DNA of 8,094 nucleotides from Sphingomonadales bacterium (GTDB taxonomy: Bacteria; Pseudomonadota; Alphaproteobacteria; Sphingomonadales; Emcibacteraceae). The stretch spans positions 1 to 8,094 of the forward strand of contig DRKK01000067.1 in NCBI GenBank assembly GCA_011051815.1. The letters are read 5' to 3'. How positions within the stretch are numbered: position 1 is the first letter of the stretch; each line of letters begins with the position of its first letter. Positions 1-5,295 of this stretch are shown piece after piece. Made by a program: the position numbers and the translations under genes. Below the pieces are notes generated by a model. The model worked only from the letters and a program-made list of their open reading frames with translations, was not told where the DNA came from and searched no databases.

Positions 1-837
1 CGGATCCAGACTGAAAAAAAACAGTTGCATGATATTCATAGCAACGGTCTTTTCTGGTTGGCTCAGGCTGTCCATTCTCAGGAACTGTGTGGTCAGGGCG
101 GCAAGATGGGCGGGCTGGTCTGCGTGAAAATCCCATGGTGTTGCGATCAGGGTCAAGCTTTCCAGAATATGCTCATCCTGTAAAATCCGGGCCGCCGCCA
201 GTGATAAATTGCCGCCCATACAATAGCCCAGAAGATGGATTTTCCGGCCATGATGCTGATGCACGGCACGGATCAGGGGGATTAGCCGTTTCAGGATATA
301 ATCCTCAAGCCCAAAGTCCTTTTCCTTTGTGCCGGGGGCGGTCCAGTCCAGCAGATAGGGATGGATATTCTGTTGCCCAAGGAAGCGCATCAGGCTGTGA
401 TCTTTTCTCAGGTCAAGGATATAAGCCGGATTGACCAGTGACGGCACCGCGATGGTAATGGGGGAATCTCCGGGCAAGCCCGCGCCGTAATCCAGCAGTT
501 TTGTGGTGCCGATCTGGTGAAAAACCGGAACAGCGGGCATGTCCCTGACATAAGTATGGTCCTGATAGGCCCGTAACCCGGCCAGCGTTTCCGACAGGCG
601 GGTCTGCGCTTTTTTCAGAACCAGAAACTGTAACTGTTCCAGATCGCACCCGGCTATTTTTCGGCGTAAATTATCAGATTGTTCTTTCAGCTCAGGATGT
701 ATTTGTAATCCGCCAAGGTGAAACAGGGGCAGGGCGGTGGCGGCACCCGTCCAATTTTGTGTGGCACTGGCCACATGGAGGGCAAGGGGATGGGGGCCGC
801 GTCTGATTTGGGGGCTTTTCTCATCTGATGTTTTCAT
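1..837 (-). CDS. PhaC-like polyhydroxyalkanoate synthase / alpha-beta hydrolase (3' end cut by window edge)
   Basis: Translating the minus strand from the ATG at 837 gives 279 open codons to the window edge. The best motif is GYCMGG with Cys206, the G-x-C-x-G-G nucleophile elbow of PHA synthases; PHA depolymerases and ordinary lipases usually carry Ser there. A PhaC-like segment lies upstream (YLLDWTAPG, about residues 161-169), and TPWDFHA follows the elbow. PHA synthases polymerise (R)-3-hydroxyacyl-CoA at granule surfaces in the cytoplasm; the Asp and His of the triad would lie beyond the edge. Cys206 is earlier than in class I synthases of about 600 residues (near 320), so this is a short PhaC-like form whose polymerase activity is inferred. 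It follows exbD by 46 nt. An in-frame TAG lies just upstream, so ATG 837 is the only reasonable start. Its AGGAG is only 3 nt from the ATG and is buried in a hairpin. Confidence 0.82.
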   Translation of the reverse strand, partial: MKTSDEKSPQIRRGPHPLALHVASATQNWTGAATALPLFHLGGLQIHPELKEQSDNLRRKIAGCDLEQLQFLVLKKAQTRLSETLAGLRAYQDHTYVRDMPAVPVFHQIGTTKLLDYGAGLPGDSPITIAVPSLVNPAYILDLRKDHSLMRFLGQQNIHPYLLDWTAPGTKEKDFGLEDYILKRLIPLIRAVHQHHGRKIHLLGYCMGGNLSLAAARILQDEHILESLTLIATPWDFHADQPAHLAALTTQFLRMDSLSQPEKTVAMNIMQLFFFSLDP

Positions 838-872
838 TCTCTCCTGACTCTATCCCATAGTCAGGAGAGAAT
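836..872 (-). promoter_or_regulatory. Hairpin burying the ribosome binding site and start codon of the phaC-like gene
   Basis: Positions 836-849 are a perfect reverse complement of 859-872: 14 bp with a 9-nt loop. Read on the minus strand, the 3' arm is AGTCAGGAGAGAAT, which contains the AGGAG Shine-Dalgarno sequence and the first two bases of the ATG at 837. Neither strand has a T-tract after the stem, so an ordinary intrinsic terminator is unlikely. The 5' arm begins 11 nt after the exbD stop codon, close enough that a ribosome terminating there could disturb it. The fold is seen directly; translational control is inferred. Confidence 0.7.
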
Positions 873-883
873 AAAGCGTGGAA

Positions 884-1291
884 TTATTGCAGCTTGATCG
901 GCATAACCACAAAGTCAAAAACCCCGGCATCCCGTACCCGGTCCGCGACCTGTATCAGGATATTGCTTTTAGAACCGGGGTGAGTTTTGATGATCACAGA
1001 CGGATTATCAAGCTCCGATATTTTACGTTTCAGGTTGGCCCCGACCGCTCGAATGTCGATGCGGCGCTTGCCAAACCAAACCTCGTTATCTTCACTGATT
1101 TCAATTATCACGCTGACTTTATCGGCCACGGTGGGCGGGCTGTTTTCCGGTATGGTCAGTGGAATCCCCTGTTCTTTCAGAAAGGATGAGGTAACGATAA
1201 AGAAGATCAGCATGATAAACACGATGTCCAGCATGGGCGTCATATCAATCTTTGTTTCTTCTTCCAAAGTGCTATAGCTTTGATTACGCAT
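884..1291 (-). CDS. exbD: ExbD/TolR-family biopolymer transport protein
   Basis: The 135-aa product has the ExbD layout: a short cytoplasmic N-terminus, one membrane helix at about residues 20-37, and a periplasmic domain. The signature KIDMTPMLDIVFIMLIFF is intact and carries the membrane Asp (Asp22, equivalent to Asp25 of E. coli ExbD) that couples proton flow to TonB or TolA movement. ExbD works with ExbB in the inner membrane to energise TonB. The ATG at 1291 is preceded by AAGGAG at good spacing, 24 nt after the tonB stop, so the two genes are surely co-transcribed. No exbB partner is present in the window. TolR is the main alternative, but the adjacent tonB favours ExbD. Confidence 0.92.
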   Translation of the reverse strand: MRNQSYSTLEEETKIDMTPMLDIVFIMLIFFIVTSSFLKEQGIPLTIPENSPPTVADKVSVIIEISEDNEVWFGKRRIDIRAVGANLKRKISELDNPSVIIKTHPGSKSNILIQVADRVRDAGVFDFVVMPIKLQ

Positions 1292-1315
1292 GGGTCTCTC
1301 CTTAAGAGTTGGGGG

Positions 1316-1915
1316 TCAGCTTTTTTCCATTTCAAAACTTATTTTTTCCATCACGCCTTGAACTTCAACGGCGATGCCATCAATGACGCGGGGCTTGTAT
1401 TTATATTTCTCCACCGCCCGGATAGAGGGGCGTTCAAAGGCCCGGTTGGTGGATTCAACCACGGTGACATTCTCCACGGATCCCATTTTGGTGATGGTGA
1501 ATTTAACAATGACATAGCCCTCTGTGCCATTTTTGGCTTGGGTGCGGGGATAGGCCGGGGCAAATTTCCGGAGCGGCTGAAAGTCGCCCTCCGCAATGCC
1601 AAAAGTTCTTGGCGTTACGCGGCTGGTTGGCACCGGCGGGGGTGGGTTATTGTAGCTCAGGGTTGTTTTCTTCGTTTTATTCTTGGGCAGCGTCGGAATA
1701 TCTATTGGCTCGACAGGGTCGAAATTTTTTTCAGGCGGTCTTATTCTTGTTCTGGTTTCCGTTGCATCTTCAACGTCCCCCAGGAGAATGGGACCGTGAG
1801 GTTCGATATTTGGCTTTTTGACCTCTTCTGGTGCGATAAGGAAATACATGCCCAGAAAGAGAAAGAAAGTAATGGCAAAAGCCCCTATAATGGATGTGGA
1901 TAATCTTTTTATCAT
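1316..1915 (-). CDS. tonB: TonB family energy-transducing protein
   Basis: The 199-aa product has one N-terminal membrane helix (about residues 9-28), a periplasmic linker with only a short proline run (NNPPPPVP, 89-96), and a C-terminal TonB domain (about 118-196). That domain shows APAYPRTQ, GYVIVKFTI, the GSVENVTVVES turn and YKYKPRV. TonB spans the periplasm and pulls on the TonB boxes of outer-membrane receptors for metals, siderophores or cobalamin. The membrane helix lacks the His of classical E. coli TonB (His20) and looks more like TonB2-type helices of marine gammaproteobacteria, a comparison from memory. The linker lacks long Pro-Glu/Pro-Lys repeats, so the protein is short. The ATG at 1915 follows AGGAGA at 7-8 nt. 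It is the first gene of the tonB-exbD-phaC-like run and has a candidate operator-promoter at 2108-2151. Confidence 0.92.
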   Translation of the reverse strand: MIKRLSTSIIGAFAITFFLFLGMYFLIAPEEVKKPNIEPHGPILLGDVEDATETRTRIRPPEKNFDPVEPIDIPTLPKNKTKKTTLSYNNPPPPVPTSRVTPRTFGIAEGDFQPLRKFAPAYPRTQAKNGTEGYVIVKFTITKMGSVENVTVVESTNRAFERPSIRAVEKYKYKPRVIDGIAVEVQGVMEKISFEMEKS

Positions 1916-1965
1916 GGTTGTCTCCTGTTGTGAGAAGGCACAAATGTCCTCCGTGCGGTGTTCAT
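1912..1965 (-). other. Possible 17-codon upstream ORF overlapping the tonB start
   Basis: On the minus strand an ATG at 1965 opens a 17-codon frame (MNTARRTFVPSHNRRQP) whose TGA overlaps the tonB ATG as ATGA. That arrangement is typical of translational coupling. No clear Shine-Dalgarno sequence precedes it, and so short a frame can arise by chance; the tonB ribosome binding site lies inside it. It is recorded as a possible leader peptide only. Confidence 0.2.
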
Positions 1966-2107
1966 GGCATATGAACCCAGTTCGTGGTGAAGAGTGAAAA
2001 TTTCAGGCAGAAAAGTCAGGCGTTACGATCGCTCAATCGCATGGCGATTTACGGGAAAATTATACTTATTATGATGTCGGTTTAACATGAAACACTACCC
2101 CTATATG

Positions 2108-2128
2108 TAATGTAATAATATTACATTA
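2108..2128 (-). promoter_or_regulatory. Palindromic operator, Zur-box-like, overlapping the tonB promoter
   Basis: The arms TAATGTAATA (2108-2117) and TATTACATTA (2119-2128) form a perfect 10-bp inverted repeat around a single A. Against the gammaproteobacterial Zur consensus as I remember it (GAAATGTTATA, N, then its mirror), 2107-2129 agrees at 17 of 22 positions with the same centre. The repeat covers the predicted -10 box and probable transcription start of tonB, the usual place for a repressor. The palindrome is seen; the regulator is inferred. Fur-family proteins other than Zur, or a TetR/GntR-type dimer, remain possible. Confidence 0.6.
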
Positions 2129-2151
2129 GTGAACCATAGTGGAAATGTCAA
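2123..2151 (-). promoter_or_regulatory. Candidate sigma-70 promoter for tonB-exbD
   Basis: On the minus strand a perfect TTGACA (2151-2146) is followed by a 17-nt spacer and TAATGT (2128-2123), which keeps the key first, second and last bases of TATAAT. The start would fall near 2116, giving an mRNA leader of about 200 nt before the tonB ATG. That leader holds a small inverted repeat (AATCGC, 3 nt, GCGATT at 2035-2049) and the 17-codon upstream ORF. The -10 box is also one arm of the palindrome at 2108-2128. Confidence 0.6.
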
Positions 2152-2185
2152 CTAAATATGCCAAAAGTGATCGCGGGGGAGTAAT

Positions 2186-2365
2186 TCAAGGGGTATGCTT
2201 GTGCGATGCGGCGATAAGCCGGGCGGCTTCATTCACCCATTTTTCAAGAGAATCAGGGTCGGTGGCCCAGCATTTAACATTCGCCTGCCATAGATCAAGA
2301 TAGCTGTCGGCAATTTCATCCAGTTCGGCAGGTGGTTGGATATCTGATTTTTGTTGGTCAGGCAT
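2186..2365 (-). CDS. Small protein of unknown function, 59 aa
   Basis: A minus-strand ATG at 2365 opens 59 codons ending in TGA at 2188-2186. The product is acidic and Trp-rich, with likely amphipathic helices. Its core, ADSYLDLWQANVKCWATDP (about residues 19-37), is followed by SLEKWVNEAARLIAAS. There is no signal peptide or membrane segment. Its composition is protein-like with no run of rare codons. It is divergent from phaR and lies 35 nt before the tonB promoter. Helical proteins rich in Leu, Trp and Ala near phaR are sometimes phasin-like or PHA-granule associated; that is only a suggestion from position. No good Shine-Dalgarno sequence precedes the ATG, so the start is uncertain. I do not recognise the family. 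Confidence 0.6.
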   Translation of the reverse strand: MPDQQKSDIQPPAELDEIADSYLDLWQANVKCWATDPDSLEKWVNEAARLIAASHKHTP

Positions 2366-2435
2366 GACTGAAATATAGCAATTTTAGGGCTTTTGAGAAG
2401 TAAAAATACCTTTTATCGCCTTTTTTTTATTGTTG

Positions 2436-2469
2436 CGCAGCATTTTCTCTTGCGCTCCGCAGCATTTTC
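2436..2469 (+). repeat. 12-bp direct repeat upstream of phaR, candidate PhaR operator
   Basis: CGCAGCATTTTC occurs at 2436-2447 and again at 2458-2469, exactly 22 bp apart, close to two helical turns. Both copies follow a TTGCGC (2433-2438, overlapping the first copy, and 2450-2455), so the region is dense in TGC/GCA elements. PhaR repressors of Paracoccus-type bacteria are known to bind TGC-rich sites before phaR and phasin genes, so autoregulation is plausible. A weak promoter (TTGCGC at 2450, GATATA at 2474) would overlap the second copy. The repeat is seen; the operator role is inferred. Confidence 0.5.
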
Positions 2470-2517
2470 GCGTGATATAGCGCATCATAAAGTCAAATAT
2501 TAAAAGGCAATAACAGC

Positions 2518-3159
2518 GTGGCAAAAAAGAACAGGCAAGACGGGGATCAAATCATCATTAAAAAATATGCCAACCGGCGTCTGTATAATACGGACAGCAG
2601 TTGCTATGTGACCCTTGATGACCTGGCCGAGATGGTCAAGGAGAATAAGGATTTTGTGGTGCGCGATGCCAAAAGCGGCGAAGACATCACCCATTCCGTC
2701 CTAACCCAGATTATTTTTGAGGAAGAAAGCAAAGGCGAGACCATGTTACCGGTTAATTTCATGCGCCAATTAATTTCTTTTTATGGCGATGGCCTGCAAA
2801 AGGTGGTGCCCGATTATCTGGAAAGCAGCATGGCCGCCTTTACCCAAAATCAGGAAAAATTTCGGGGTTTCTTCAAGGAAAACGCACTGAATACAGGCCT
2901 TTCCATGCAACCCATGAAGCCATTCGAGGAAATGGCAAAACAGAATATGGCTATCTTTGAACAGACCATGTCACTCTTTTCACCTTTTGCGGTCAGTAGG
3001 GGATCTGATAAAGGCGAGAAAACGGCGGCGCGTAAGCCCGCAGAGAATACTGAATCCCAACAAGATTCAGCTACCGGGGTAGATAATGACCAGTTGAGCG
3101 ACCTTCAGGCCCAACTGGCCGCTATGCAGGCCCAGATTAGCAACCTGCAAAAAAAATAA
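2518..3159 (+). CDS. phaR: Polyhydroxyalkanoate synthesis regulator PhaR
   Basis: The 213-aa product starts with the diagnostic PhaR DNA-binding segment IIIKKYANRRLYNT (residues 12-25), within the PHB/PHA accumulation regulator N-domain (about 11-71). The second conserved domain follows (about 75-116, including MLPVNFMRQLISFYGDGLQ). A Met/Phe-rich middle, a polar linker (about 160-192) and a C-terminal coiled-coil-like tail (LSDLQAQLAAMQAQISNLQ, 193-211) complete it. PhaR senses PHA: it represses phasin genes and itself until it is titrated onto granules. The start is GTG at 2518. The first in-frame ATG falls at residue 39, inside the conserved domain, and an AAGG lies about 11 nt before the GTG. 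The protein is somewhat longer than minimal PhaR because of the tail. The gene is followed after 25 nt by the M13 peptidase gene, with no terminator between. Confidence 0.95.
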   Translation: MAKKNRQDGDQIIIKKYANRRLYNTDSSCYVTLDDLAEMVKENKDFVVRDAKSGEDITHSVLTQIIFEEESKGETMLPVNFMRQLISFYGDGLQKVVPDYLESSMAAFTQNQEKFRGFFKENALNTGLSMQPMKPFEEMAKQNMAIFEQTMSLFSPFAVSRGSDKGEKTAARKPAENTESQQDSATGVDNDQLSDLQAQLAAMQAQISNLQKK

Positions 3160-3184
3160 CTTATCATCTTAGGAGAACAATAAA

Positions 3185-5242
3185 ATGAGACCTTATACGG
3201 GGATTAAATATATGGGTATGGTGGCGGCAATTGCGCTGCTCGGTGCCTGCTCGGCGGAACAGACGTCCGAGGAAAAACAAGCTGTCGCACCGTTGAGTTC
3301 CGGCGTGTTGACACAGAATATGAATGTTAAGGTAAAGCCGGGCGATGATTTTTTCGCCTATGTTAACGGCACATGGCTCGACAGCTATGAGATTCCCGAT
3401 GACAAGGCCAGTTACGGTAATTTCTATAAATTATTTGAAGAATCACAGGATGCTGTGAAGGCAATTATTGAACAATCCGCCAAGGGAGACAATGCCCCCG
3501 GGTCCAATGAGCAGAAGGTGGGCGACCTGTATAATTCCTATCTTGATATGGACCGGCGTAATGCGCTGGGGACAGCGCCTTTGATGCCTGTCTTTGCCGA
3601 GATTGATGCACTTTCGGATCAAAAGGCGCTGGGTGTTTATTTTGCCAAATCCATTCGGGATGGTTACGGCGCGCCGTTTGACTTTTATGTGGACGGGGAT
3701 GCCAAGGACCCGACCAAATATGCGATTTATAATTCTCAATCAGGACTGGGCTTGCCGGACCGGGAATATTATCTGAAGACCGATGATAAATCCGTGGATA
3801 TCCGGGCAAAATATCTGGCTCATATGGAAAAGATGTTGCGTATGGCCGGGGCTGAAAATGCTGCGCAGCATAGTGCAGCAATTATGGCGCTGGAAACGGC
3901 CCTTGCCACCGTCCAATGGAAGAAAGAAGATAACCGGGATACGGTGAAAACCTATAATGTGCGGGACCGGGCCGCACTGACGGCCATGATGCCGAACTTT
4001 GATTGGGACGGTTATTTTGCCGCCTTCGGCACGCCGGATATACAGGCAATGGTCATTAGCCAACCCAGCTATTTCGCGGCTTTGGACGGTATCATAACCA
4101 ATACGGATATGGCCACATGGAAAGCCTATTTCAAATGGCGGGCTCTGAATCGCATGAGTACTTATCTTAATGCGGAGATGGATCAGGCAAATTTTGATTT
4201 CTATTCCAAGACCCTGCGCGGTGTGCCCAAACAACGGCCCCTGTGGAAACGTGCGGTTGGTACTGTAAACCGCAATTTGGGTGAAGTGATTGGCAAGGTT
4301 TATGTTGCGCAGCATTTTAAACCAGAAGCCAAGACACGGATGCTGGAATTGGTGGGTAATCTGTCCTCTGCTTATGAAAACAGCATTAAGAAACTGGATT
4401 GGATGGGTGAGGAAACTAAGGTCAAAGCCTTGGAGAAACTTCATAAATTTACCCCGAAAATTGGCTATCCGGATATCTGGAAAGATTATTCCATGCTGGA
4501 AATCAAGGGTGATGATCTGTTCGGTAATATCGTGCGGTCTAATCAGACAGTCCATGATCGTCAGATCAAAAGACTGGGCGGCCCCATTCAGCGGCATCTA
4601 TGGTATATGAACCCGCAAACCGTGAATGCCTATTATAATCCGTCCATGAATGAGATCGTCTTCCCGGCGGCTATTCTGCAACCGCCCTTCTTTGGGATGT
4701 CCACCGATGATGCGGTGAATTACGGGGCCATTGGCGGCGTGATTGGCCATGAAATTGGCCATGGTTTCGATGATCAGGGCAGTACCTATGATGGGGACGG
4801 TGCCTTGAAAGATTGGTGGACCGAGCAGGATAAAGCCGAGTTTAAGAAACGCACCAGTGCCTTGGTGGATCAGTATAACGGCTTTAAAGTCTTTGATGAC
4901 CTGTCCGTGAATGGCGAGTTTACCCTAGGCGAGAATATTGGTGACCTTGGCGGCTTGAGTATCGCTATCAAGGCTTACCGTTTGTCCCGAAATGGCAAAC
5001 CCGGCCCGGTGATTGATGGCCTGACCGCGGAACAACGTATCTTTATTGGCTGGGCGCAGGCTTTCATGGGTAAAATGCGGGAAAAGGCGGCGCGGCAACG
5101 GATCGCTACTGATCCCCACTCCCCGTCAAAATTCCGGGTTAATGGCGTTGTTCGTAATATCCCCGAATTTTATGAAGCCTTTGATGTGAAGCCCGGCGAC
5201 GCGCTCTATCTGGCTCCTGAGGACCGGGTGAAAATCTGGTAA
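3185..5242 (+). CDS. M13 family (neprilysin/PepO-like) zinc metallopeptidase, lipoprotein
   Basis: The 685-aa product has a lipoprotein signal (residues 1-22) with lipobox LGAC and lipidated Cys22, then a Gln/Glu-rich linker. The M13 N-domain opens with GDDFFAYVNGTWL. The catalytic domain has NAYYNP (Asn481), which contacts the substrate backbone, the zinc motif HEIGH (His522, Glu523, His526), and ENIGD (Glu583, third zinc ligand; Asp587). It ends in VKIW, matching the family's conserved C-terminal Trp. All catalytic residues are present and the length is normal. Such enzymes cleave oligopeptides; as a lipoprotein this one should face the periplasm or cell surface. AGGAG lies 9 nt before the ATG. 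It probably forms a two-gene transcript with phaR and ends at the terminator at 5264-5295. Confidence 0.96.
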   Translation: MRPYTGIKYMGMVAAIALLGACSAEQTSEEKQAVAPLSSGVLTQNMNVKVKPGDDFFAYVNGTWLDSYEIPDDKASYGNFYKLFEESQDAVKAIIEQSAKGDNAPGSNEQKVGDLYNSYLDMDRRNALGTAPLMPVFAEIDALSDQKALGVYFAKSIRDGYGAPFDFYVDGDAKDPTKYAIYNSQSGLGLPDREYYLKTDDKSVDIRAKYLAHMEKMLRMAGAENAAQHSAAIMALETALATVQWKKEDNRDTVKTYNVRDRAALTAMMPNFDWDGYFAAFGTPDIQAMVISQPSYFAALDGIITNTDMATWKAYFKWRALNRMSTYLNAEMDQANFDFYSKTLRGVPKQRPLWKRAVGTVNRNLGEVIGKVYVAQHFKPEAKTRMLELVGNLSSAYENSIKKLDWMGEETKVKALEKLHKFTPKIGYPDIWKDYSMLEIKGDDLFGNIVRSNQTVHDRQIKRLGGPIQRHLWYMNPQTVNAYYNPSMNEIVFPAAILQPPFFGMSTDDAVNYGAIGGVIGHEIGHGFDDQGSTYDGDGALKDWWTEQDKAEFKKRTSALVDQYNGFKVFDDLSVNGEFTLGENIGDLGGLSIAIKAYRLSRNGKPGPVIDGLTAEQRIFIGWAQAFMGKMREKAARQRIATDPHSPSKFRVNGVVRNIPEFYEAFDVKPGDALYLAPEDRVKIW

Positions 5243-5263
5243 GCACTGGCTAATATTGATCTG

Positions 5264-5295
5264 ACAGGGCGGCTTTTCAGTCGCCCTGTTTTTTT
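5264..5295 (+). terminator. Intrinsic terminator after the M13 peptidase gene
   Basis: ACAGGGCGGCT (5264-5274) pairs with AGTCGCCCTGT (5279-5289) around a TTTC loop: 11 pairs including one G-T. Seven T residues follow at 5289-5295. It lies 22 nt after the peptidase stop codon. The last T residues belong to the stop codon of the convergent mnmC (5296-5294). No equivalent T-tract exists for the minus direction, so mnmC transcripts are not clearly terminated here. Confidence 0.9.

Noticed and set aside
87..434. Plus-strand frame of 115 codons at the left edge
   Set aside because: It is opposite the PhaC-like gene with its GYCMGG nucleophile elbow; its Gly/Ser/Pro/Arg-rich composition is typical of a shadow.
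836..872. Hairpin as a Rho-independent terminator for exbD
   Set aside because: Neither strand has a T-tract after the stem; the minus strand continues GAAAACATC, coding for the next gene.
1280..1903. Long plus-strand frame of 207 codons opposite tonB
   Set aside because: The minus frame carries a clear TonB domain and a good ribosome site. The plus frame has no recognisable motif, odd Cys/Trp/Arg-rich composition and no ribosome site.
2421..2428. Run of eight T residues upstream of phaR as a terminator tail
   Set aside because: No GC-rich hairpin precedes it and no plus-strand gene ends there; it looks like AT-rich promoter-region sequence.
3740..4597. Minus-strand frame of 285 codons within the M13 peptidase gene
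   Set aside because: It lies wholly opposite a conserved peptidase sequence, is unusually rich in His/Ile/Cys, and has no domain; it is an antisense shadow.
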